Positions 20,711 through 27,747 of a DNA stretch of 36,301 nucleotides are shown here, in pieces. The first letter of the stretch is position 1. Each line of letters begins with the position of its first letter. The notes beneath the pieces were generated by a model. That model saw nothing but the letters and a program-made list of their open reading frames with translations. It did no database searches and was not told the DNA's origin. This DNA comes from a virus: IMG/VR virus record IMGVR_UViG_3300042924_006165, positions 1 to 36,301 of that record; one strand, given 5' to 3'. The position numbers were made by a program, and so were the translations under genes.

Positions 20711-21283
20711 TTATTTGCCACAAGTTGGGCATTTTTTGACAACGGATTTAGAAGATTTTTCTTTTGTTTTATTGCTTGATGTTCCTTCAAATTTAGGTCG
20801 ACCAAATCCTACAATAGATACAAGAATTCCTTTTTTATTTTTCTTATAGGCACGAAGTTTTTTACAGCATTCCCCACCATTTCGCTGGCTGCCCTTAGCA
20901 TCTCCAGATGTATTTCCTTCTACGCACCAAACGGTTCCGTCTTCATTGTCTTTTACAACAATACCAACGTGAGAAATTCTGTCTACGCCATCTGATGGGA
21001 AATCAAAATATGCAATATCTCCTGCTTCTGGGTCTGCGATATCTGTATCAATCCATTGCCCAGCTTTTTTAAATGCGGCTGCGCCACCTGGGGTATAAAC
21101 TGTATTGGGGATTTTTACTCCTGCTTCATTTCCACACCAGTTAACAAATGATCCACACCATGGCTGAAAGTCTGCTTTTGTATATTTACCATACTTAGTT
21201 TCATTATCTTTTGGTCCTTCAATGTATCCAACTTCAGCAAGTGCTACTTCAACAAGCTTCTCTGCTGTTCCTTTATCTGACAT
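20711..21283 (-). CDS. CHAP-domain endolysin (peptidoglycan amidase/endopeptidase)
   Basis: CHAP domains cleave amide bonds in peptidoglycan by a Cys-His dyad. The nucleophile is Cys43 in FQPWCGSFVNWC, the base is His105 in RISHVGIVV, and CVEGNTSG (residues 120-127) provides the third polar residue. The flanking motif LVEVALAEVGYIEG is typical. The C-terminus is Lys/Ser-rich and ends KKCPTCGK, perhaps a small zinc or wall-binding tag. Small membrane proteins and a lipoprotein lie immediately upstream, forming a lysis cassette. There is no signal peptide, so a holin is needed for release. Confidence 0.85.
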   Translation of the reverse strand: MSDKGTAEKLVEVALAEVGYIEGPKDNETKYGKYTKADFQPWCGSFVNWCGNEAGVKIPNTVYTPGGAAAFKKAGQWIDTDIADPEAGDIAYFDFPSDGVDRISHVGIVVKDNEDGTVWCVEGNTSGDAKGSQRNGGECCKKLRAYKKNKKGILVSIVGFGRPKFEGTSSNKTKEKSSKSVVKKCPTCGK

Positions 21284-21489
21284 TATTTTACCTTACTCCC
21301 AAATTTTGCCCATACTCTTTCGTGAATAAAATATCCAAGGGCTTCCCAACCTATATATATCAGTGCTCCAAGGCTTGCGTATTCCCACTCACGAGTAAAT
21401 AAATAAATAACTCCAGCAACACCTACAAGGTGAAAAGTTTCCCAACTTAATGTTTTTAATAAAGTTTTTTTTGTGGAATCTTTAGACAT
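21283..21489 (-). CDS. DUF2061-type small membrane protein (copy 1)
   Basis: The N-terminal SKDSTKKTLLKTLSWETFHL, a membrane pair (VAGVIYLFT and LGALIYIGWEAL) and the end YFIHERVWAKFG match the DUF2061 pattern (a K-T start, then YxxHERxW). The start is taken at 21489, which forms TAATG with the previous stop. A second copy is at 32999-33205. Adjacent to the endolysin, it is a candidate holin or holin regulator, but DUF2061 has no established role. Confidence 0.65.
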   Translation of the reverse strand: MSKDSTKKTLLKTLSWETFHLVGVAGVIYLFTREWEYASLGALIYIGWEALGYFIHERVWAKFGSKVK

Positions 21490-21896
21490 TATTTGTCCCA
21501 ATCTGTGTCTACTGGTTGTTCCTCTGGCATAGCACCATCAGGCTTGTTTAATCTACGTGCTTTTGCTTCATCAATTTCTGATTCTAATTTTTTGTCTGCT
21601 TGTGTATTTTTTGCGTCAACTTCTTTATTAGCAATTTGTGCTGCCATCACATCTTTTGCTCCAGATGATCCAATTAGTAAACCAGCAAGAGTTCCTGTAA
21701 TAAATGTTGCAACGCTACCTAGAACATTGAAAAACATCTTGTCGTTTTCTGATTGACCAGTAACTGGCTGTGTGACAAATATTAACGCATACATGATTCC
21801 TGTTGCTGTAATAAATAGAATTGATCCTAGAGTTATACCTAAAATAAATTTAAGTCTTGCGTCTAAATCTTGTGGTGATAATCTTTCTTTAGCCAT
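21489..21896 (-). CDS. Two-helix membrane protein, holin candidate (135 aa)
   Basis: Two hydrophobic helices (LKFILGITLGSILFITATGI and FNVLGSVATFITGTLAGLLI) are joined by a short loop and followed by a long, charged, helical cytoplasmic tail ending PVDTDWDK. This topology, and the position two genes before the endolysin, fit a class II holin. It overlaps the lipoprotein gene by 8 bases. The alternative is a structural membrane protein of unknown role. Confidence 0.6.
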   Translation of the reverse strand: MAKERLSPQDLDARLKFILGITLGSILFITATGIMYALIFVTQPVTGQSENDKMFFNVLGSVATFITGTLAGLLIGSSGAKDVMAAQIANKEVDAKNTQADKKLESEIDEAKARRLNKPDGAMPEEQPVDTDWDK

Positions 21897-22086
21897 TTAT
21901 TTGTTCCTTCATATCTACTAAGTCTTCTGGACAAGCTCCGTTAGCTGTGCAGATGGGTGGTTTGCATTCTGAACTTTCCCAATTTACTGGATCTTGACAT
22001 GGATAACGATAATGACCGTCATACCCGCATCCAGATAATGATAGCATTATTAAGCCAAATAAAGCAATGGGAATTAATTTTTTCAT
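21889..22086 (-). CDS. Small lipoprotein, leaderless start (65 aa)
   Basis: A basic N-terminus, a short hydrophobic core and the lipobox LSLSGC give a type II signal with the lipid-bearing Cys at residue 20. The mature part begins CGYDGHYRYPCQDP and carries several more cysteines. Similar small CGYDGHYRYPC lipoproteins occur in aquatic phages near lysis genes. It may act in the envelope during lysis or in superinfection exclusion. The ATG at 22086 lies 6 bases after an extended -10 box. Confidence 0.75.
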   Translation of the reverse strand: MKKLIPIALFGLIMLSLSGCGYDGHYRYPCQDPVNWESSECKPPICTANGACPEDLVDMKEQING

Positions 22087-22092
22087 ATCCCA

Positions 22093-22101
22093 ATTATATC
22101 A
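22093..22101 (-). promoter_or_regulatory. Extended -10 promoter of the lysis genes
   Basis: TGATATAAT on the minus strand ends 6 bases before the ATG at 22086, so the transcript for the lipoprotein, holin candidate, DUF2061 protein and endolysin would be leaderless. The same nonamer occurs at 24971-24979 and 26199-26207. Confidence 0.65.
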
Positions 22102-22102
22102 T

Positions 22103-22294
22103 TTATTCGTCTTTTTCTGACTTTTCTCTTATTCCAATGGTTAAAAACCATAGGGCTACTGAGGCTATAGTTACATAGCCTACTACTGTTTTTGCGCTGC
22201 CCTCAAGTACTACCCAGGCTACAAAAAATCCTAGGAATGTAAAGTTTTCATTTAGGGCCGCAAAGCCCCATTTTTTTAACCAGTTCATATTCAT
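22103..22294 (-). CDS. Small membrane protein near lysis genes (63 aa)
   Basis: The start at 22294 is set by AAGGAAGG six bases upstream. One or two hydrophobic helices (FTFLGFFVAWVVLEGS and VVGYVTIASVALWFLTIGI) are followed by a charged end REKSEKDE. It is a holin or antiholin candidate by size and place. The gene starts one base after the stop of the large surface protein. Confidence 0.6.
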   Translation of the reverse strand: MNMNWLKKWGFAALNENFTFLGFFVAWVVLEGSAKTVVGYVTIASVALWFLTIGIREKSEKDE

Positions 22295-22295
22295 A

Positions 22296-24932
22296 TTATA
22301 CCTTCCTTCTATATGCTGTGCCAAGAACTATCTGACCAGCTATTATTGTTACAACTACTATATCTTCTGCTTTTTCACGTTCTGGTATAGACATGTCGGC
22401 ACCTATATTAATCAGTGCCTTGCCTAATTCACATTTTTGCTCTTCCGTTAATCCTTCAATTGCTTCATCTGGGTTGAAACAGCTGGCTATTGCATTTGCT
22501 AAAGCTGCTGGACTTTCTAATACAAGCAGTGCAGATGCTACCTCTGCTTGAATTACTACGGGGTTTCCGTTTACATCTTCTCTTACCTCTACTGGAATTG
22601 TAGGTGGAAGATCACGATATTCAAGTCCCGCCGATTCTATGTTTGCAGCAGTTACTGGTGCTCCCTCTGCTGATGACACTAATACGTCTGCAACTAAATC
22701 TTTTTCTGCTAAAGTAAACTTACCGTCTTCGCTTAATGCCTCTGATAAATTAACAACTTCTGCAGTTGTTATTTCTCCATCTGCAGAAAGCATTTCTGTA
22801 ATAAATTCTGCTTCTGCTTCTGTTAATCCGCCCTCTGATAAAGATTCAGATACTTCAGCAGCAATCTCTGCAGATACTTCTCCGCCTTCAGCAATTGCTT
22901 CTAGTACGGCAGAGATTTCAGATGCATCTAAACTGCTATCGCTAATTAAATCAGTAACAACTTCTTGAATATCTTCTACAGAAAGATTTGCACCGCTTTC
23001 GGATATCTCTTCAATAGAAACTTCACTTTCTTCAAATACAGCCTCTGATTCTTCTGCAGGAGTATCAACTGGCTCTGTATCTACAGGCTCTGTATCAATT
23101 GGTTCTGTGTCTACAGGTTCTGTGTCTACAGGTTCTGTGTCTACAGGTTCTGTGTCTACAGGTTCTGTGTCTACAGGTTCTGTGTCTACAGGTTCTGTGT
23201 CTACAGGAGTTGTATCAACTGGCTCTGTATATACGGGTTCTGTATCAACTGGAGTTGTGTCTATTGAGGAACTATTGCCACCAGTAGTTAAATTGGAGCC
23301 TTGTGGTGCGGGTACAGAAATAACAGTCTCGGTATATTGACTTACTGGTCCAGACCAATTAGCAACTCTAACTGTATATGTAGCGCCTTCTGTTAAACCA
23401 GTTAATTGAATAGATGCTGGTGCACCATTTGTATTATATGTTCCCCCAGCATAAGGATTTTCTGCTGTTGGATCATCTGTTACTACTTGATAAAACCAAG
23501 TGTTTGCTGTGTATCCTGCTGGTAACTCAGGTGTAATTGTTACAGTGGTGCCAGCAATAATTGGTTCCGCAAGTACTGGAGCGGGAGTAGGAATGTTATT
23601 ATTGATGGCAGATGTTAATTGACCTGCTTTAGTGTTTAGTGTTGATTGCAAAGAAGTATTTGTTGATACCGCTAAGTTTACGGTATTAGTTAAAGATGCT
23701 GTGTTGATTGCATTTACATTAGAAGTGTTTGTTGTATTTTGTGCAACAACTGGAGAAAGGCTTTGGTTTAGTTGAGTAATTGTTGCGTTTGCTGCATCTA
23801 CTGCTGCCTGAACTGTTGAAGTGTTTGGGTCTACATATGGAGTAAATGCTGAACCCTGACCTATTTGTCCAGAAAATCCAGTTCCAGAATTTGTATCTGT
23901 AATTGGTGTGATAGCGCCATTTGTTGTTTCTCTATAATTAAATCTAGCACCGTTTGGTATTGGACCTACAGCAGTTACATTTGCCATCCATGCACCGTCA
24001 TTTGGATTAACATCAGCATTAAATCTAATTTGAACCATTTGTGTAGAAGCATCTTGTTGCGGGAAAGGTCTTAAGTCCCAAGCAACATCTAGGCTTGTTC
24101 CAGTAGTTGAATATGTAATTCCAGTTCCTGTACTCCAAGTAGTCCAATCCCAGCCAGCAATAGATACAGAAGGTGCTCCTGGTGTATCCCAATATACATG
24201 CCCCTCATTATTTCCAAATGTTATTGTTGCATTTGATCCAACAAACACATTGTTATAAACAGTGCCACCCATTTGCATACCGAATGGAAGGTTCATTTGA
24301 ACACCAGCATCGTCTACTCCAGCCAAAACGTTAACAGTTGTTCCAATAGTGGCTTGTAAATTATTGACTGCTGTTTGAGCAGCATCAATAGCAAGGTTTG
24401 CCTGAGTTAATTCTGTTTGAGCAGTTGCCTGTGCTGTAGAGGCTTCTGTTTTTGCAGTGACCACTTCAGATATTGCTGTCTGAGCTTCTGTTATTTGTGT
24501 TGTTATATTATTTATAGCGGTAGTTGCAGTAGTTACTGTAGCCTTTGCATCTTGAACTATTTGAGAACTTTGATCTATTGGGGTAGCAGATAAATCAACA
24601 TTGTTAATAGTATTAATAGCGGTTTGAACATTACTTATTTCTGTATTAGCCAAAGATATTTTTGATGCTACCTCTGCCACGATAGGTTGAGCTTGAGAAT
24701 ATTCGGTTTGTGCTTCTGTTACCTCCACTAAGGCTGTTTCAGTGGCTGTAATGGCTTGCTGAACCTCTGTAGTGGCGGTTGCAAGTGCTTCATTAACTGC
24801 TTGTTGCGCTGGGCTTACTACTACCTGTTCTTGTCCGCCTTGCTCTGTTGCCCAAGCATAACTTGGTCCAATAAAAAATAGCCAACCTGTAACAAAAAGG
24901 CTAGCTAAAAAGTATTTTAACTTTCTACTCAA
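22296..24932 (-). CDS. Large secreted repeat-rich surface or fibre protein (878 aa)
   Basis: In order: a signal peptide (KLKYFLASLFVTGWLFFI to about residue 30); a long Ala/Thr/Val coiled coil (about 35-205); a beta domain (about 210-365) with DLRPFPQ and Trp-rich strands, like adhesion or NIDO-type modules; a second coiled coil; an FN3-like segment (about 450-540); a PVDTE repeat tract (about 560-635); acidic helical repeats; and a C-terminal hydrophobic helix ending YRRKV that may anchor it. The TTG at 24932 is chosen because GGAG lies 6 bases upstream; a TTG at 24944 lacks this. It may be a phage-encoded host-surface protein or a virion fibre. Its signal peptide and tail anchor favour the cell surface. 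Confidence 0.6.
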   Translation of the reverse strand: MSRKLKYFLASLFVTGWLFFIGPSYAWATEQGGQEQVVVSPAQQAVNEALATATTEVQQAITATETALVEVTEAQTEYSQAQPIVAEVASKISLANTEISNVQTAINTINNVDLSATPIDQSSQIVQDAKATVTTATTAINNITTQITEAQTAISEVVTAKTEASTAQATAQTELTQANLAIDAAQTAVNNLQATIGTTVNVLAGVDDAGVQMNLPFGMQMGGTVYNNVFVGSNATITFGNNEGHVYWDTPGAPSVSIAGWDWTTWSTGTGITYSTTGTSLDVAWDLRPFPQQDASTQMVQIRFNADVNPNDGAWMANVTAVGPIPNGARFNYRETTNGAITPITDTNSGTGFSGQIGQGSAFTPYVDPNTSTVQAAVDAANATITQLNQSLSPVVAQNTTNTSNVNAINTASLTNTVNLAVSTNTSLQSTLNTKAGQLTSAINNNIPTPAPVLAEPIIAGTTVTITPELPAGYTANTWFYQVVTDDPTAENPYAGGTYNTNGAPASIQLTGLTEGATYTVRVANWSGPVSQYTETVISVPAPQGSNLTTGGNSSSIDTTPVDTEPVYTEPVDTTPVDTEPVDTEPVDTEPVDTEPVDTEPVDTEPVDTEPIDTEPVDTEPVDTPAEESEAVFEESEVSIEEISESGANLSVEDIQEVVTDLISDSSLDASEISAVLEAIAEGGEVSAEIAAEVSESLSEGGLTEAEAEFITEMLSADGEITTAEVVNLSEALSEDGKFTLAEKDLVADVLVSSAEGAPVTAANIESAGLEYRDLPPTIPVEVREDVNGNPVVIQAEVASALLVLESPAALANAIASCFNPDEAIEGLTEEQKCELGKALINIGADMSIPEREKAEDIVVVTIIAGQIVLGTAYRRKV
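23071..23205 (-). repeat. 15-base tandem repeat encoding PVDTE
   Basis: Seven perfect copies of a 15-base unit lie at 23101-23205 (plus-strand unit GGTTCTGTGTCTACA), with two diverged copies at 23071-23100 and more imperfect ones after 23205. The unit keeps frame and encodes Pro-Val-Asp-Thr-Glu. Perfect copies beside diverged ones suggest recent slippage expansion. The open frames seen on the plus strand here are shadows of it. Confidence 0.85.
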
Positions 24933-24943
24933 TTGGATCTCCA

Positions 24944-24979
24944 ATATAACAAAATTTTTGTTATATAGAAATTATATCA
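24944..24979 (-). promoter_or_regulatory. Extended -10 promoter with inverted repeat at the start site
   Basis: TGATATAAT (24971-24979) is followed within about 5 bases by a perfect inverted repeat at 24944-24966 (ATATAACAAAA-T-TTTTGTTATAT, 11-base arms). The repeat covers the predicted start site and leader of the large surface protein gene, just before its GGAG. It could be a repressor operator or a 5' hairpin hiding the ribosome-binding site. Confidence 0.55.
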
Positions 24980-25004
24980 TGTATGTTTGTTTAAATACTT
25001 TTAG

Positions 25005-25190
25005 TTACTTAGGATTATCGGTTTTATAAAAGCCATTTCCCTTAAACTGTACACCTACTTGACTAAAGTGTCTTTGCATTCTTAGTCCACAAGCACTACA
25101 TAAGTAAGATGGCTCAACATCTCTTATAGATCTTTCTTTAGAAACAATTTTTTCTGGGTTACACTCGCACTTATACTCATATACTGGCAT
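25005..25190 (-). CDS. FmdB-family zinc-ribbon protein (61 aa)
   Basis: The start MPVYEYKCECNPEKI, the pair CSAC and the end GVQFKGNGFYKTDNPK match the FmdB/CxxC_CxxC_SSSS family, named for a formamidase regulator but mostly of unknown function. The usual first CxxC is CEC here. It touches the nuclease gene by one base and ends that operon. Actinophages often carry one. Confidence 0.75.
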   Translation of the reverse strand: MPVYEYKCECNPEKIVSKERSIRDVEPSYLCSACGLRMQRHFSQVGVQFKGNGFYKTDNPK

Positions 25191-25597
25191 TACTTACCGC
25201 TCTTTTTTCTCTTATCTGCAAGGATTGAAAAGTCTTTAACCTTTGTATCCCCCATGTATCCCCATGCATAACCATCTTCTATCATCTGCTCATTAAGTGA
25301 TTTAGAATCTCCATTAACATAAACCCAACCCAATATGCGACCATACTTTTCTGAGCTGTCTGGCTTTTCAGTTCTAACCACTATGTCTTTAGCATCTTTG
25401 AATTTAGATTTAAGATACTCTTTTGATTCAATTCCTAAACTTTTTTCTAGTTTGTCTGTTGTCCTAGACTCTGGAGTATCTATGCCAGCAAGCCTTAGTC
25501 TTTGAGAATAAGATATACTAAATCCCAAATCAATATCAACATCAATTGTATCTCCGTCTACGACCTTTATTACTTGCTTAACTCTATATTCAAACAT
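25190..25597 (-). CDS. Staphylococcal-nuclease-like thermonuclease
   Basis: The SNase OB-fold residues are in order: VVDGDTIDVDIDLGF (calcium-binding Asp), RLAGIDTPES (Arg and Asp of the active site), EKYGRILGWVYVNG (second Arg) and LNEQMIEDGYAW. The length of 135 aa fits the catalytic domain alone. There is no signal peptide, so it is probably intracellular and may degrade host DNA or RNA. The gene has a leader containing a structured element (25660-25708) and shares an operon with the FmdB-like gene. Confidence 0.85.
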   Translation of the reverse strand: MFEYRVKQVIKVVDGDTIDVDIDLGFSISYSQRLRLAGIDTPESRTTDKLEKSLGIESKEYLKSKFKDAKDIVVRTEKPDSSEKYGRILGWVYVNGDSKSLNEQMIEDGYAWGYMGDTKVKDFSILADKRKKSGK

Positions 25598-25659
25598 AAT
25601 GCTCCTTAAATTTATAATGAGCAGTTTACAGACTTACTCAGGTCAATCAGTTATTTAGT

Positions 25660-25720
25660 GTCGCTGTCTCCCCCGACATACCTGCGACTCCCCGATGAAG
25701 GGGTGCAGATATCTATTATA
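25660..25720 (-). ncRNA. Possible structured leader or small RNA between Hsp20 and nuclease
   Basis: A -10 box TATAAT (25715-25720) directly follows the Hsp20 stop. The predicted transcript begins about 25708 with a hairpin, CTGC-A-CCCC-loop-GGGG-AGTC-GCAG (25708-25682), then a second, GTCG...CGAC (25677-25660). An alternative pairing, GTCGC (in the first) with GCGAC (in the second), would exclude both. GC-rich structure in AT-rich DNA and competing folds suggest a regulatory leader for the nuclease gene or a small RNA. It may also act partly as a terminator of Hsp20. No known riboswitch is recognised. Confidence 0.4.
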
Positions 25721-25723
25721 CTA

Positions 25724-26140
25724 TTACTTTATTTTAATTGTTTTTGGCTTTTTCTCTTCAGGCACAGTACGATCTACATTAATATTTAACATACCGTCCT
25801 TTAGATCTGCCCCAGTCACTTCCATGTACTCACCAAGAGCAAATGAGCGTGTGAACTTACGGCTTGCAATACCCTTGTGTACCACTTCTGCTTCAGCGAC
25901 TTCTGTAATCTCACCCTTAATGATAAGAGTTCCATTATCTACTGACACATCGATGTCTTCTTTGCCAAAACCTGCTACAGCAATAGAAATACGATATGTG
26001 TCTTCATCTAGCTTAAGAAGATCATATGGAGGATATGACTGTGAGTTGACTTTATGTGCATTGTTTAGACGGCTTAACTCTCTGTTAAAGCCAATAAAAA
26101 AAGGATCATTGAAAAGATCCATAGCGAATTGTGTTACCAT
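25724..26140 (-). CDS. Hsp20/alpha-crystallin small heat-shock protein
   Basis: The alpha-crystallin domain runs from about residue 38 to 130: PYDLLKLDEDTYRISIAVAG, then VHKGIASRKFTRSFALGEYM and ADLKDGMLNINVDRTVPEE, followed by KPKTIKIK in place of the usual C-terminal I-x-I. The N-terminal NDPFFIGFNREL is the IbpA-type amphipathic helix. It holds unfolding proteins during stress. Small Hsp20s are common in cyanophages and other aquatic phages, where a role in virion assembly or host stress is suspected. The leader of about 50 bases has AAAGGGG and a possible short hairpin (see findings). Confidence 0.9.
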   Translation of the reverse strand: MVTQFAMDLFNDPFFIGFNRELSRLNNAHKVNSQSYPPYDLLKLDEDTYRISIAVAGFGKEDIDVSVDNGTLIIKGEITEVAEAEVVHKGIASRKFTRSFALGEYMEVTGADLKDGMLNINVDRTVPEEKKPKTIKIK

Positions 26141-26198
26141 TTTATTCCCCTTTCAAGCGAATAATTTAAATTAGGCCCCATTCGGCGACCTATATACT

Positions 26199-26207
26199 AT
26201 TATATCA
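26199..26207 (-). promoter_or_regulatory. Extended -10 promoter of Hsp20
   Basis: TGATATAAT on the minus strand lies 58 bases before the Hsp20 ATG. The resulting leader contains UUAUUC and GAAUAA arms that can pair around the AAAGGGG ribosome-binding site. Confidence 0.55.
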
Positions 26208-26221
26208 TTTACTAAAAAATT

Positions 26222-27058
26222 CTACCAGTCAGACATTTCTTCCATAAGCTTCAAAAGGCTGGATATATTTTTTTGGCTGGTTACTATCATAAAGTCATCT
26301 ATCCCATATTTTTTAGATATATCTCTAATTTCCTGTTTAACCTCTTCCATGTTTCCACGTATTAAATGCTCTCTCTTTTCTAAAACATAAGGTTTTTCAT
26401 ATTTATTAGGGGTCCACTCTTGATAATGATATGCTATATCTTGATCAAGTTCTTCTTTTGTTTCCCTAATTAAAGGGTCAATAATTAATACTACCTTAGT
26501 ATTTTTTAATTTATTAATTGATTCTTTTAAAAATGATTCTTCTAACCCACTATCATTGATAATAGCATAGTCTGTCCATTTATTAGCCAAGTCAATTGTC
26601 ATTGGAGAATTTGCAATTGTATAAGAAATTGGCGCTTGGTCACCCATCTTATTAAAAAATTTATCTGCCCACTTATCTGCAAGCTCTATTCTTTTTTCGA
26701 CAGTATTTATTAAAGACTCGTCAAAATTATACATATCAATTACTTCTTTTTGTTCATCTTCAAGCATTTTTCCAGCAACTAAATTAAATGTTACCCTATT
26801 TTTATAGTGAACATTCATTGTATTAAAAAATCTAATTGCATATTCTGGACTCATTGTGTAAGCCCTAAACGCCATCATAAACTTAAGGTGTTTTGATACT
26901 CTTATCATGCTTTGCAAAAAGGGAACATAGTCTGTTGAAATTATAGAATATGTTAATAAAACAGAATAAGCTTTTGCTCTTTCTAAATCTCTTGCCATTT
27001 GAACTAATTCAGTTTCTGAATCTCCAAAGTCAAACCTGTGCATCCAATGAAACTTCAT
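26222..27058 (-). CDS. Luciferase-like flavin monooxygenase
   Basis: The protein follows the bacterial luciferase-like (LLM) TIM barrel. MKFHWM is the first strand, ARDLERAKAYSVLLT matches the second strand region, and FLQSMIRVSKHLKFMMAFRA fits SsuD-type alkanesulfonate monooxygenases. NRVTFNLVAG corresponds to the FMN-binding NLVTG segment. The length of 278 aa is shorter than SsuD at about 380, with the insertion region reduced. It would use FMNH2 and oxygen, and no flavin reductase is seen here. It follows the P4H-type oxygenase gene by 5 bases, in an operon headed by a TipAS protein. The substrate is unknown. Confidence 0.75.
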   Translation of the reverse strand: MKFHWMHRFDFGDSETELVQMARDLERAKAYSVLLTYSIISTDYVPFLQSMIRVSKHLKFMMAFRAYTMSPEYAIRFFNTMNVHYKNRVTFNLVAGKMLEDEQKEVIDMYNFDESLINTVEKRIELADKWADKFFNKMGDQAPISYTIANSPMTIDLANKWTDYAIINDSGLEESFLKESINKLKNTKVVLIIDPLIRETKEELDQDIAYHYQEWTPNKYEKPYVLEKREHLIRGNMEEVKQEIRDISKKYGIDDFMIVTSQKNISSLLKLMEEMSDW

Positions 27059-27063
27059 AGTCT

Positions 27064-27747
27064 TTATTTCTTATTAAATTCTGAAAATAGGCTCCATTGA
27101 GAAATAGTGTATCTTGTTCCAGAAGTAACTTCTGATACTCCGTGGACATAATGTGTACTTCCTGGAAAAAGAATTAACATATTTTTTTTAGGCCTAATTA
27201 CGTGATTAAACTGTGGAAAATACAACTCCCCTCCTTCGTAATCATCATTTAAATATCCAAGAACCGATAAATGACCGCTCCATAAGTATGGGTATTTTTC
27301 TATTTGAGATTCATAAGTATCGTTTTCATAATCTGGCTCATCTATGTCTAGTATGTCTGTGTGTGGATCAATATAAGTTCCAGTTGGATGAACTATATAC
27401 AAAAAAGGACGATCTTGAATAAATTTCATTTTGTATTCTGAAATTACTGTATTGAGCAGTTTTTTTCTCATTATACTGGTGAACAACTTTTCTTCTTCAG
27501 AAGGCGAATGTTCTTCTAAAGTATCTATTGAGTAAGAATGGTTTACTCCTTCTTTTATCTTATACTTTTTTATAATTGATAATGCAGTTTCAGATTCTTT
27601 ATCTGTTAAATAGTTTTCAATTACCTTTATGTTATTAATACCTGTTCCTATTTGTTTTGTAATGTTATCTGTATTAGCAATCGCAATTATGGTTTCATTG
27701 CTTTTTGCCATTTTAGCGGCTAAACCCGCATTAAGTGGTCCGCTCAT
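27064..27747 (-). CDS. Prolyl-4-hydroxylase-type Fe(II)/2OG oxygenase
   Basis: The core carries IDPHTDILD (His129, Asp131), LSVLGYLNDDYEGGELYFPQ, and LILFPGSTHYVHGVSEVTSG, with the distal His most likely His202 and Arg212 in TRYT. The layout is the same as gene 19145-19879, so they are related. The length is 227 aa with an Ala/Gly-rich N-terminus. It overlaps the TipAS-domain gene by 4 bases and is followed by the luciferase-like monooxygenase, so two oxygen-using enzymes are made together. Confidence 0.8.
   Translation of the reverse strand: MSGPLNAGLAAKMAKSNETIIAIANTDNITKQIGTGINNIKVIENYLTDKESETALSIIKKYKIKEGVNHSYSIDTLEEHSPSEEEKLFTSIMRKKLLNTVISEYKMKFIQDRPFLYIVHPTGTYIDPHTDILDIDEPDYENDTYESQIEKYPYLWSGHLSVLGYLNDDYEGGELYFPQFNHVIRPKKNMLILFPGSTHYVHGVSEVTSGTRYTISQWSLFSEFNKK

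Noticed and set aside
23101-23205. Regular repeats that might suggest a CRISPR array
   Set aside because: The units are contiguous 15-base copies without spacers and keep the reading frame of the surface protein gene.
25660-25708. tRNA in the GC-rich stretch before the nuclease gene
   Set aside because: There is no 7-base acceptor stem and no T or anticodon loop. Only two hairpins with an alternative pairing are seen.
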